DNA of 64,000 nt from an uncultured Mucispirillum sp. (GTDB lineage Bacteria > Chrysiogenota > Deferribacteres > Deferribacterales > Mucispirillaceae): contig CALUWN010000006.1 of the NCBI GenBank assembly GCA_944324495.1, positions 1-64,000 on the forward strand, in the 5' to 3' direction. Shown here one piece after another: positions 44,497 through 53,141 of the stretch (position 1 is its first letter; each line of letters starts with the position of its first letter). The position numbers and the translations under genes are program-made. The notes under the pieces were generated by a model. That model was not told where the DNA came from. It made no database searches and saw nothing but the letters and a program-made list of their open reading frames with translations.

Positions 44497-44509
44497 GAGG
44501 TGAGCTATC
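44497..44509 (+). promoter_or_regulatory. Strong ribosome binding site placed for an ATC start codon
   Basis: GAGGTGA (44497-44503) closely matches the anti-Shine-Dalgarno complement, but the first in-frame ATG is 30 bases away at 44534. Counting from GAGG, the ATC at 44507 has the ideal 6-base spacing, and an in-frame TGA sits at 44501. No ATG, GTG or TTG occurs in frame between them. Confidence 0.6.
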
Positions 44510-45808
44510 AAAGTTGTATTTATTAGAGTAAATATGTTTGCTGCTTATGGGAAAGATGCAATGAAGCCATTAATTTTTCCCATAATTGCTGCAGCCACTC
44601 CAGATGATATTAATATTGAATTTTATGATGACAGAATAGAGCCACTGCCTGCAAATATTGATGCTGATATAATTGCTTTTTCCACAGAAACTTTTGCAGC
44701 AAAAAGAGCATATGAATTATGCAGTAAGTATAAAAATGAAAATAATATTACTGTTATAGGTGGTTTTCACCCTACCTGCGTTCCAGATGAAGCAGAAAAA
44801 TATTGCGATGTTGTTATTATTGGTGATGCCGAAGATACTTGGGGCAGCTTTATTAATGACTACAAAAATAACTCGCTTAAAAAAAGATATATATCCAACT
44901 CCAATTTTGTTCTACAATATTTAAACTATAATCATATATGTTTTAGTAATAAAAAATATCTGCCAATAGGTACAGTATTTTTTTCTCGTGGATGTAAATT
45001 TAACTGTGATTTTTGTTCTATTAAAGCCGTATATCCAAATAAAATACTACAAAAAGATAAATATATTATTCAGCAGGAACTAAAAGAAATAAAAGAAAAA
45101 GTTATATTTTTTATAGATGATAATATATTTAGTGATAAAAACTCTCTTATGGAGTTTTTAGATATTATAAAGCCTCTTAATAAACGGTGGGCCTGCCAAA
45201 TCAGTATTGATATTGCTATGCAGGATGATTTACTTTCAATTATGAAAGAAAGTGGATGCTTTTTAGTATTAATAGGGTTTGAATCGTTAAATATTGATAA
45301 TCTAAAGGAAATGAATAAAAAAGCAAATATTAATATAGAAAATTATCATAAAGCAGTGAAAAATATCTATAAACATAAACTTATGATATATGCTACATTT
45401 ATTTTTGGTTATGATTATGATAAATTTGATGATATTGATACATTAGTAGAATTTGCTGTTAAACATAATTTTGCAGTTGCAAATTTTAACCCATTAATCC
45501 CTATGCCTAATACAAAATTATACAAACGGCTTGAAAGCCAAGGCAGGCTTCTTTATGATAAATGGTGGCTTCAAGAAGGGCTGTGTTATGGAGAAACTGT
45601 TTTTAAACCAAGTATGATGACACCAAAAGAGCTGGAGCAGGCATGCAAAAAAGCACGTTATAGTTTTTACAGTATAAAAAATATATTGAAAAGGTTTATA
45701 TTCAATACTTCTAATCATTCTATAAAAAATGCATTTGTTTATTTGGCAGCAAATATTGTTTCAAGAATAGAAATACATAAAAAACAAAACAGGGAGTTTG
45801 GTCGTTAA
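44507..45808 (+). CDS. B12-binding radical SAM protein (RS1)
   Basis: The 433-residue protein has an N-terminal cobalamin-binding Rossmann domain with the cluster-specific FYDDRIEP, TETFAAKRAYE, VIGGFHPT and IIGDAEDTW, then a radical SAM barrel with SRGCKFNCDFCSIKAVYP (C163, C167, C170), IFFIDDNIF and LVLIGFESLN. The 4Fe-4S cluster cleaves SAM; the family does methylations, ring contractions or C-C bond formation. Translation from ATC at 44507 adds IKVVFIRVN, aligning with the first strand (MKITLIKPN, MKIIFILPA) of the paralogues; the ATG at 44534 would lack it. First gene of a seven-gene operon. The substrate is unknown. Confidence 0.85.
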   Translation: MKVVFIRVNMFAAYGKDAMKPLIFPIIAAATPDDINIEFYDDRIEPLPANIDADIIAFSTETFAAKRAYELCSKYKNENNITVIGGFHPTCVPDEAEKYCDVVIIGDAEDTWGSFINDYKNNSLKKRYISNSNFVLQYLNYNHICFSNKKYLPIGTVFFSRGCKFNCDFCSIKAVYPNKILQKDKYIIQQELKEIKEKVIFFIDDNIFSDKNSLMEFLDIIKPLNKRWACQISIDIAMQDDLLSIMKESGCFLVLIGFESLNIDNLKEMNKKANINIENYHKAVKNIYKHKLMIYATFIFGYDYDKFDDIDTLVEFAVKHNFAVANFNPLIPMPNTKLYKRLESQGRLLYDKWWLQEGLCYGETVFKPSMMTPKELEQACKKARYSFYSIKNILKRFIFNTSNHSIKNAFVYLAANIVSRIEIHKKQNREFGR

Positions 45809-45810
45809 AT

Positions 45811-47166
45811 ATGAAAATAACTTTAATTAAACCAAATATCGGCAAAAAAGGTGATAATTTATATGTTGATGAATGCAGAATGGAACCTTTACAGCTTGGG
45901 ATTATTGCAGGGCTTACTCCGTCAGATATAGATGTAGTAATGTATGATGATAGAATGGAAATAATACCATATGATGAGCCAACAGATTTAGTTGCAATAA
46001 CAGTGGAAACTTTTACAGCAAAACGAGCATATGAAATAGCAAAAGAATACAGGTCACGGGGTGTAAAAGTATTAATGGGTGGAATTCATGTTACCCTTAT
46101 ACCTGAGGAAGTTGAAAAATACTGTGACAGCATAATAATAGGTGATGCAGAACCTGTGTGGCATATAATGGTTAAAGATTTGAAAAACAATAATCTTCAA
46201 AAGCGTTATCAAGGCGAGCAGCCTGATATTCCACAAAAAAATGTTATTACAAGACGCGATATTTTTGAAGGAAAAGGTTACCTGCCAATAACTCTAATGC
46301 AGTTTTCAAGGGGATGTAAATACCATTGTAACTTTTGTGCATCAAGTGCATATTTTAAAAGCCGCCATTTTTGCAGAAATGTAGAAGATGTAGTTTTAGA
46401 AATAAAAAGCCAGAAGCGTAAACTTATATTTTTTGTAGATGATAATATTGTATCTGATTTTGATAAAGCAAAAGAGCTTTTTAGAGCATTAATTCCATTG
46501 AAAATAAGGTGGGTAAGTCAAGGCTCAATGGATATGTTATATGATGATGAACTTATGGATTTAATGGTAAAAAGTGGCTGTCTAGGGCTTGTAATAGGCT
46601 TTGAATCCATATGTGAAGCAAACTTAAAAGAAATGAATAAAGGCTCTAATAGAAAACAAAAATTTACCAAGTACCAAAATGAAATACAGCTGCTTAGAAA
46701 ATGGGGGCTTCAAACTTGGGCAGCATTTACTGTGGGTCATGACAGCGATACAATAGAAAGTATTCAAGAAACCTGTAAATTTGCAATAGATAATAAGTTT
46801 TGCTTTGCTGCATTTAATATATTAATGCCATATCCTGCAACACCATTATATACAAAATTAAAAAATGAAAACAGACTGTTATATAATGGTGTATGGTGGT
46901 TAAATGATGATTACAGGTTTAATTATTCTGCAATTACTCCAAAAAATATGACAGCAGATGAGCTTACAGAAGTATCTTTTTGGTGCAGAAAAGAGTTTAA
47001 TAAACCATTATCTATTTTTAAAAGAGCTTTTGATTTTAAAACAAATATGCGTTCGTTATACAGGTTTATTACATACCTTATGTATAACCCTTTATTTAGA
47101 AAAGAAGTATATAAAAAGCAGGGTATGGAGTTTGGGCTTAAAAAAGGAGAAAAGTATGAGTCTTAA
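45811..47166 (+). CDS. B12-binding radical SAM protein (RS2)
   Basis: The 451-residue paralogue of RS1 and RS4 starts with the B12-binding domain strand MKITLIKPN, YDDRMEII, TVETFTAKRAYE, MGGIHVTLIPEEVEKY and IIIGDAEPVW. The radical SAM site is SRGCKYHCNFCASSAYF (Cys 169, 173, 176), followed by IFFVDDNIVSD and VIGFESI. The C-terminal 120 residues, including WWLNDDYRFN and the basic FKRAF stretch, form a family-specific domain. It starts 2 bases after RS1 and overlaps the next gene by 11 bases. It resembles the group that includes hopanoid methylases HpnP/HpnR, but no assignment is possible. Confidence 0.9.
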   Translation: MKITLIKPNIGKKGDNLYVDECRMEPLQLGIIAGLTPSDIDVVMYDDRMEIIPYDEPTDLVAITVETFTAKRAYEIAKEYRSRGVKVLMGGIHVTLIPEEVEKYCDSIIIGDAEPVWHIMVKDLKNNNLQKRYQGEQPDIPQKNVITRRDIFEGKGYLPITLMQFSRGCKYHCNFCASSAYFKSRHFCRNVEDVVLEIKSQKRKLIFFVDDNIVSDFDKAKELFRALIPLKIRWVSQGSMDMLYDDELMDLMVKSGCLGLVIGFESICEANLKEMNKGSNRKQKFTKYQNEIQLLRKWGLQTWAAFTVGHDSDTIESIQETCKFAIDNKFCFAAFNILMPYPATPLYTKLKNENRLLYNGVWWLNDDYRFNYSAITPKNMTADELTEVSFWCRKEFNKPLSIFKRAFDFKTNMRSLYRFITYLMYNPLFRKEVYKKQGMEFGLKKGEKYES

Positions 47167-47860
47167 AGGCAGTATTATAGAAATAAAAGATATAAATGAA
47201 GAAAGCATTAATGAAATGTATCAATTAATGGCAAATTTCTATGATAATGTAGATTATAATGTTTTTTTAAAAGATTTATATAACAAAGATTACTGTATAA
47301 TATTAAAAGAAAATGATACTATAAGAGGGTTTTCCACCCAAAAAGTTATAAATTTTACATTGAACGATAAAGTAATATACGGTATTTTTTCTGGTGATAC
47401 TATTATTCATAAAGAAAACTGGGGCAGTTTAGAACTTTTTCAAATTTTTGCAAAATTCTTTTTTGATTTAGGTATGCAGTATGATAATTTTTACTGGTTT
47501 TTAATAGTAAAAGGTTACAAAACATATAAAATACTTCCTGCGTTTTTTAATAGTTTTTATCCAACATACAGGTATGATATGCCACCAGAAATAAAACAAA
47601 TTGCAGATAGATTTGGGGAAGTTTTTTATAAAGATGAATATAATAAAACAAATGGTATTATTGAATATAAAAGCATAAAAGATAAATTAAAAAAGGGAGT
47701 TGCAGATATAACTGATGATAAGTTGCAGGATTTAGATATTAAATTTTTCAGCCAGTCAAACCCTGATTATATTAATGGTAACGATATGGTATGTATTACA
47801 GAACTGCGGCTTGAAAACTTAAAAGAAAAAGCAAAGCCTATATTGTTTGGTAAAAAATGA
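47156..47860 (+). CDS. GNAT-like acyltransferase (GNAT1)
   Basis: The 234-residue cytoplasmic protein has a likely acetyltransferase fold: a first strand/helix (IIEIKDINEESINEMYQLMA), the central strand IRGFSTQKVINFTL, and VIYGIFSGDTIIHKENWGSL at about 77-96 in place of motif A (the pyrophosphate loop is not canonical Q/RxxGxG/A). YNKTNGIIEYK is a second conserved-looking element. I chose the ATG at 47156 because GGAGA precedes it and it overlaps the RS2 stop by 11 bases; a longer in-frame reading from 46958 lies inside RS2. GH3 follows with a 4-base overlap. Donor and acceptor are unknown; the family call is moderately secure. Confidence 0.62.
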   Translation: MSLKGSIIEIKDINEESINEMYQLMANFYDNVDYNVFLKDLYNKDYCIILKENDTIRGFSTQKVINFTLNDKVIYGIFSGDTIIHKENWGSLELFQIFAKFFFDLGMQYDNFYWFLIVKGYKTYKILPAFFNSFYPTYRYDMPPEIKQIADRFGEVFYKDEYNKTNGIIEYKSIKDKLKKGVADITDDKLQDLDIKFFSQSNPDYINGNDMVCITELRLENLKEKAKPILFGKK

Positions 47861-49377
47861 TTAATTTATTATTAAATAATATCCTAATGTTGCTTTATAA
47901 AAAAGATTACTATAAATATTTAAGTGCTGGCAGTAACATATACAATGTACAACAGGGAATTCTTTTAAATATACTTAATAAAAATAAATTATGTAAATAT
48001 GGCATAGAACATAATTTTGCAAATATCTCATCACGGGAAGAGTATTCTTTATCTGTGCCACTATCAGAATATGATGATTATCTTCCATATATAGAAGAGA
48101 TGAAAAATGGCAGTAAAAACATATTAACAAGTGATGATATATTATTATTTGAACTTACAAGTGGCACAAGTGGTGGTAAAAAATTTATACCATATACAAA
48201 AGGTTTAAAGGATGAATTTTTAAAAGGCATAAAAGTATGGATTTATAGCTTATATAATAAATATCCAAAAGTAAAAAAAGGTAAAAGTTACTGGAGTATT
48301 ACACCATTAATAGATAATATTGAATATACAAAAGGTGGTATACCTGTTGGATTTGAAGAGGACAGCAGTTATTTTGGCATAATTGAAAAACATATTATAG
48401 ATAAGCTTTTTGCAGTAAAAAATAGTATTAAAAAAGAAAAGAGTATTGATAATTTTTATTTAAAAACTACAGTAGATTTATTAAATTGTAAAAATCTAAC
48501 ATTAATATCTGTATGGAGTCCTACTTTTTTGCTTGAGCTAATTGGCTATATAGAACAAAATAGTGATAGATTAATGCAGTTTATTAATAAAAAAAGAAGA
48601 ACTAAGATTTATAATTATATTAAAAACAAAGAATATAATAATATATGGCCTAATCTGGAAGTTATAAGCTGCTGGCTTGATGGTATTTCATCAAGATATA
48701 AAAATAATATACAAAATCTATTCCCAGATACGTATATAGAGGCTAAAGGGGTGCTTTCCACAGAAGCTTTTATATCATTACCATTTGGAGATATTGAAGG
48801 CAGCAGAATAAGCTATTTATCGCATTTTTATGAATTTTTAAATATTGATGATAATAAAATATATTATGCTGATAATTTATTAGAAAATAATAAATATGAG
48901 GTTATTGTTACCACAAGCGGTGGGTTATATAGATATAGAACAAATGATATTATTGAAGTGGTTTGTAAAAAACAAAATCAAGTAGTTATTCGTTTTGTAG
49001 GAAGAAAGGGGATATTTTCTGATATTACAGGGGAAAAACTAAGTATTGATTTTGTGGAAAATATTTTTAAAGATATTATACATCAATCATCATTTTTTAT
49101 GGCAGCCCCTTTAAATGACAGGTATGTAATATATATAAAAGATTATGCGTTAAACAAAATAGATGCTGATAGATTATTACGTCAAAATTTTCATTTTGAT
49201 TATGCAAGAAAACTAGGGCAGTTAAAAGAAACAGAAGTATATATATTAACTGGAAACCCAGAGAAAGAATATAATGAATACCATGTAAAAAAAGGTATCA
49301 GGCTTGGAGATATTAAATTAAAAGTATTGTCGCTTGAAGAAAACTGGTATAATATTTTTACAGGTTATTTTTTATGA
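47857..49377 (+). CDS. GH3-family acyl-adenylating / amidosynthetase-like enzyme
   Basis: The 506-residue protein belongs to the GH3 family, relatives of plant enzymes that adenylate a carboxylic acid and join it to an amino group. The ATP P-loop-like motif is FELTSGTSGGKKFIPYT (98-114), preceded by the family segment VPLSEYDDYLPYIEEM and followed by the C-terminal GGLYRYRTNDIIEVV (near 358) that corresponds to YRYRxGD, and FVGRKG. Length suits GH3 (500-600). It overlaps GNAT1 by 4 bases and lies 10 bases before RS3. It is probably the acid-activating step of the operon product. Bacterial GH3 enzymes have few defined substrates. Confidence 0.88.
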   Translation: MINLLLNNILMLLYKKDYYKYLSAGSNIYNVQQGILLNILNKNKLCKYGIEHNFANISSREEYSLSVPLSEYDDYLPYIEEMKNGSKNILTSDDILLFELTSGTSGGKKFIPYTKGLKDEFLKGIKVWIYSLYNKYPKVKKGKSYWSITPLIDNIEYTKGGIPVGFEEDSSYFGIIEKHIIDKLFAVKNSIKKEKSIDNFYLKTTVDLLNCKNLTLISVWSPTFLLELIGYIEQNSDRLMQFINKKRRTKIYNYIKNKEYNNIWPNLEVISCWLDGISSRYKNNIQNLFPDTYIEAKGVLSTEAFISLPFGDIEGSRISYLSHFYEFLNIDDNKIYYADNLLENNKYEVIVTTSGGLYRYRTNDIIEVVCKKQNQVVIRFVGRKGIFSDITGEKLSIDFVENIFKDIIHQSSFFMAAPLNDRYVIYIKDYALNKIDADRLLRQNFHFDYARKLGQLKETEVYILTGNPEKEYNEYHVKKGIRLGDIKLKVLSLEENWYNIFTGYFL

Positions 49378-49387
49378 GAGGGAGAGT

Positions 49388-50740
49388 ATGAAAATAGCAT
49401 TTTTAGCACCAGCTGGTGCTATGCACAGATTTAATGGAAACTTTGGTAAAGTACTTCACTATGCTCCATTAACATTAACAACGCTTGCAGCATTAGTGCC
49501 AGAAGAATTGAATGCTGATATGCAGATATATGATGAAACAGTTGATATTATTCCGCTTGATTTACAGGCTGATTTAATAATTATGACTTGTATTACAGGA
49601 ACCGCCCAACGCTGCTATGCATACGCTGATTATTTTAGAAGCAAGGGTATAACTGTTGGGCTTGGTGGTGTCCACCCATCATTAATGCCGCAGGAAGCAT
49701 TACAGCACGCTGATTTTATTATGACAGGTTTTGCAGAACAAACATTTCCGCAAATGATATATGACTTTGTAAATAATACCTTAAAAAAAGTATATAACCA
49801 AAATGATGATTATACCATTACAGGCAGACCTATGCCACGCAGAGATTTATTAAAACCCAAAGGATATATAACAAAAAATACGGTGGAAGCTGTGCGAGGC
49901 TGTTCTTTTCCATGCAGTTTTTGTGCTTATCCTGCTGCTTTTGGAAGAAAATTATATAAGCGTCCTGTTAATGAAGTAATTAAAGAAATAGAAACTTTTA
50001 ACTCAAAAGTAGTATTATTTCCAGACGTTAATTTAACAGCCAGTAGAGAGTATGCCATAGAGCTTTTTACAGCTATGATACCACTAAAAAAATACTGGCT
50101 TGGGCTTGTAACATCAGCAATTGGGCTTGATGATGAACTGATAAATATTTTTAGAAAAAGTGGCTGTAAAGGGTTATTAATTGGGTTTGAATCTATTAGT
50201 CAGCAGTCACAGCAGTATATAAATAAAGGTGTAAATCAAGTTGCAGGCTATAAAGAGCTAATGAAAAAACTTCATGATAATGGTATATTAGTTCAAGGTT
50301 GTTTTGCTTTTGGTGGGGATGAAGAGGATACATCTGTTTTTGAAAGAACTGTAGAAGTAATAATTGATGCAAAAATAGACCTGCCACGCTATAGTATATT
50401 AACACCATTCCCAAATACTGCATTATATAGAGAGCTTGAAAGTCAAGGAAGAATTTTTGAGCATAACTGGGCTATGTATGATGTAGAACACTGTGTATTT
50501 GTGCCAAAACAAATTACAGTAGAACAGTTAGAAGAAGGTATTACTTGGGCTTGGAAAGAAACATATAAAGTTGGTAATATTTTTAAACGACTTTCGCCAT
50601 TTCGTCACAGCCCTTGGCTTTCTATTCCTTTAAATTTTGGTTACCGCCATTATGCAGATAAGTATGAGCTTTTTACAAAAGAAGTAATGTGTGATAATTC
50701 AGATATTCCAGTGCCAGAAAATAAGGAGCAAACTAAATGA
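49388..50740 (+). CDS. B12-binding radical SAM protein (RS3, divergent paralogue)
   Basis: The 450-residue protein shares the layout of its neighbours but is the most divergent. Its B12 domain reads MKIAFLAPAG, QIYDETVDIIPLD, MTCITGTAQR (in place of TVETFTA), LGGVHPSLMPQEA and MTGFAEQT. The radical SAM site is RGCSFPCSFCAYPAAF (Cys 172, 176, 179), followed by VVLFPDVNL and LLIGFESIS. The C-terminus has WKETYKVGNIFKRLSPFRHS. I chose the ATG at 49388 because GGGAGAG precedes it; upstream in-frame sequence is inside the GH3 gene. It overlaps RS4 by 4 bases. A distinct reaction from RS1, RS2 and RS4 is likely. Confidence 0.88.
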   Translation: MKIAFLAPAGAMHRFNGNFGKVLHYAPLTLTTLAALVPEELNADMQIYDETVDIIPLDLQADLIIMTCITGTAQRCYAYADYFRSKGITVGLGGVHPSLMPQEALQHADFIMTGFAEQTFPQMIYDFVNNTLKKVYNQNDDYTITGRPMPRRDLLKPKGYITKNTVEAVRGCSFPCSFCAYPAAFGRKLYKRPVNEVIKEIETFNSKVVLFPDVNLTASREYAIELFTAMIPLKKYWLGLVTSAIGLDDELINIFRKSGCKGLLIGFESISQQSQQYINKGVNQVAGYKELMKKLHDNGILVQGCFAFGGDEEDTSVFERTVEVIIDAKIDLPRYSILTPFPNTALYRELESQGRIFEHNWAMYDVEHCVFVPKQITVEQLEEGITWAWKETYKVGNIFKRLSPFRHSPWLSIPLNFGYRHYADKYELFTKEVMCDNSDIPVPENKEQTK

Positions 50741-52068
50741 AAATAATCTTTATTCTTCCTGCTATTGGTAAAAAATCTGGAGAAAAATATATTGGCACTT
50801 GGAAAATGGAGCCTTTAACTATTGCAGTATTAAAATCACTTACTCCAGATAATATTGAAACAGTTTTGTATGATGATAGAATTGAATTAATTGATTATAA
50901 CCAAAAGGCAGATATAGTTTTTATTACTGTAGAAACATATACAGCTTTAAGAAGCTATAATATAGCAGAAAAGTTTAGACAAAATGGCTCTGTTATTATA
51001 ATGGGTGGATACCATACAACACTTATTCCTGAAGAAGTAAGCCTGTATGCAGACAGCATTATTACAGGTAATGCAGAAAATGTGTGGGAACAGGTATTAA
51101 AAGATTATGCAGAAAATAAATTACAAAAAATATATGAAGGTGGTATAGCATATACTCATAAACTGCCTGATAAATCAATATTTCAAGGTAAAAAATATTT
51201 ACCAGTATCACTTGTAGAAACAGGCAGAGGTTGTTTTAATACCTGCAATTTTTGTGCTATTGCAGGTTACTATAAACATAAATATTATATTAGAAACCAT
51301 GATGATATAATAAAAGATATAAAGATGAATAAACACAAATACTTTTTCATGGTTGATGATAATTTAGTGGCAGATAAAGAAAACGCCTTAGCACTTTTTA
51401 AAAAAATAGAGCCACTTAAAATAAAATGGGCTGGGCAGGGCACATTAAATATGGCTTATGATGAAGAACTTTTAAAAGCCATGAAAAAAAGCGGCTGTGA
51501 AATTATATTAATAGGGTTTGAAAGCTTAAATAATGATAACTTAAAACAAATGAATAAGCATATAAATATTTTAGAGCAGGAAAGGGATGAACTTGTTAGA
51601 AGAATCCATAAAGCAGGTATTGGAATATATGCTACATTTATTTTCGGCTATGATAATGATGATGAAAATACTGTAAAAGAAGCACTAGAATTTGCTAAAA
51701 AACATAATTTCTATACGGCTGCTTTTAACCATTTACTACCGTTTCCTGGCACAAAATTATATGAACAGCTCCAAAAAGAAAACAGGCTGCTTTATGATAA
51801 ATGGTGGCTTGATGAAAACTATCACTATGGAGAGCTTTCATTTAAACCAAAAAAAATAAGCCCAGAAAAACTAAGCAAAGCCTGTAGAGATGCCAGAAAA
51901 GAGTTTTCATCCTTTAAAACTGTATTAAAAAGAGGGTGGCAGGCAATGAGGCAAACAAGCCCTGCATTATGGATGCTGTTTTGGGTAATGAACTTAAATA
52001 TAGGCAGTGAAGTTGATAAAAAAATGAATGTGCCAATTGGAAAAAATTTAGATGAACTTCCAAAATAA
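50737..52068 (+). CDS. B12-binding radical SAM protein (RS4)
   Basis: The 443-residue close paralogue of RS1 and RS2 has MKIIFILPAI, LYDDRIELI, TVETYTALRSY, IIMGGYHTTLIPEEVSLY and IITGNAENVW (N replaces D of GDAE). The radical SAM site is TGRGCFNTCNFCAIAGYYKH (Cys 166, 170, 173), followed by FFMVDDNLVAD and LIGFESLNND. The C-terminus keeps WWLDENYHYGELSFKPK, as in RS1. It overlaps RS3 by 4 bases and the last gene by 17 bases. No catalytic cysteine is missing. Confidence 0.9.
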   Translation: MKIIFILPAIGKKSGEKYIGTWKMEPLTIAVLKSLTPDNIETVLYDDRIELIDYNQKADIVFITVETYTALRSYNIAEKFRQNGSVIIMGGYHTTLIPEEVSLYADSIITGNAENVWEQVLKDYAENKLQKIYEGGIAYTHKLPDKSIFQGKKYLPVSLVETGRGCFNTCNFCAIAGYYKHKYYIRNHDDIIKDIKMNKHKYFFMVDDNLVADKENALALFKKIEPLKIKWAGQGTLNMAYDEELLKAMKKSGCEIILIGFESLNNDNLKQMNKHINILEQERDELVRRIHKAGIGIYATFIFGYDNDDENTVKEALEFAKKHNFYTAAFNHLLPFPGTKLYEQLQKENRLLYDKWWLDENYHYGELSFKPKKISPEKLSKACRDARKEFSSFKTVLKRGWQAMRQTSPALWMLFWVMNLNIGSEVDKKMNVPIGKNLDELPK

Positions 52069-53092
52069 CAAATATAAACTAGAAATTGCAGATAGTGACA
52101 GTATAAAATATATACTTGAAAAAAATGCATTTTCTGGCGGTATCAGTGTATCATATCTTCGTGGTGATAATCCGTTACTATCTTTTAAAAAAGAAGGTAC
52201 ACCGCTTATGTATGTATTAAAAGATACAGGCAGTAACATGGCAGTTGGTATGGGCGGATGTATTATTAGAGATGTGGTAATAGGAAATAAAATTCTTAAA
52301 GCTGGCTATTTATCTGGATTAAAAATTATACCAGAATATAGAAATAAAGTATTATGTATTCCTGATATTTACAAGTATTTATACGAACAGAGCAGACCAT
52401 ATGTAGATTTTTATTACACATCAATATTAACAGATAACCAGTATGCTGTAAAAATGTTTGAAAAGAAAAGAAAAAATATGCCTGAATACATATTTTTAGA
52501 AAACTATAACACATATTTTATTAGAAAAAATATGTATTATTCAAACAAGTATGTTATAAAACAGGGGTTATCTCAAGATATATTAGATTTTTACAAAAAT
52601 GAAAGTTCAAAATACTCGTTTTTATTACATAATATAGATAATTATATAAATCATGGTGATTTTTACGGGCTCTATGATAATACAAACCTTATTGGGGCAG
52701 GGTATGTAACAAATCAAAGCAGCTATAAGCAATATAAAGTAGAAAATTATTCTGGTATATATAAATTAATATCAAAACTTCCTTTATATTTATTAAATTA
52801 TCCTAAGTTTCCAAAAGAAAAAGAATGTGCAAAATACTTATCATCTTCTATATTAGTAAAAAATAATGATTATAATATAGGATTACACTTTTTAAGCTTA
52901 CTTTTAAAAAATTATAAAGATTATGATTTTATAATGATAGGGTTTAGTGAATCTGATGTTTTAAATAAAATAATTGAACAAATACGCCATATTACATATA
53001 AAAGCCGTATTTACTATGTTTCTTGGGGTGATTATAATTATTATGATGAAATAAAAAAATATACTTTAAAACATGATGTTTCATTTCTTTAA
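52052..53092 (+). CDS. GNAT-family acyltransferase-like protein (GNAT2)
   Basis: The 346-residue protein has a recognisable GNAT core: KAGYLSGLKIIPEYRNKVLC (near 82-101; the PEYRNK acetyl-CoA loop), then YTSILTDNQYAVKMFEK (near 125-141; the N..A..F/Y helix). A second, less clear half (about 175-346) may be another GNAT-like fold, as in tandem GNAT or FemAB-like enzymes. It overlaps RS4 by 17 bases and ends the operon before a convergent hairpin. It could transfer an acyl or aminoacyl group to the cluster product; this is inferred. Confidence 0.68.
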   Translation: MNFQNNKYKLEIADSDSIKYILEKNAFSGGISVSYLRGDNPLLSFKKEGTPLMYVLKDTGSNMAVGMGGCIIRDVVIGNKILKAGYLSGLKIIPEYRNKVLCIPDIYKYLYEQSRPYVDFYYTSILTDNQYAVKMFEKKRKNMPEYIFLENYNTYFIRKNMYYSNKYVIKQGLSQDILDFYKNESSKYSFLLHNIDNYINHGDFYGLYDNTNLIGAGYVTNQSSYKQYKVENYSGIYKLISKLPLYLLNYPKFPKEKECAKYLSSSILVKNNDYNIGLHFLSLLLKNYKDYDFIMIGFSESDVLNKIIEQIRHITYKSRIYYVSWGDYNYYDEIKKYTLKHDVSFL

Positions 53093-53112
53093 AATAGAGA
53101 TGGATGAAATCA

Positions 53113-53130
53113 GGGAGTAACAATACTCCC
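53113..53130. terminator. Hairpin between converging genes
   Basis: GGGAGTA-ACAA-TACTCCC, a perfect 7-bp stem in the 49-base gap between the GNAT2 stop (53092) and the carbonic anhydrase stop (53142). No strong T tract on either side, so it may act weakly in both directions. Confidence 0.5.
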
Positions 53131-53141
53131 CGAAAAAGATA

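Noticed and set aside
46958-47155. Longer N-terminus for GNAT1 starting at 46958
   Set aside because: It lies wholly inside RS2 in another frame, with no ribosome site, while GGAGA precedes the ATG at 47156.
44507-53092. Assigning the radical SAM operon to hopanoid methylation or ladderane synthesis
   Set aside because: The B12 radical SAM layout resembles those enzymes, but no squalene/hopene cyclase, carrier protein or ketosynthase gene is present here.
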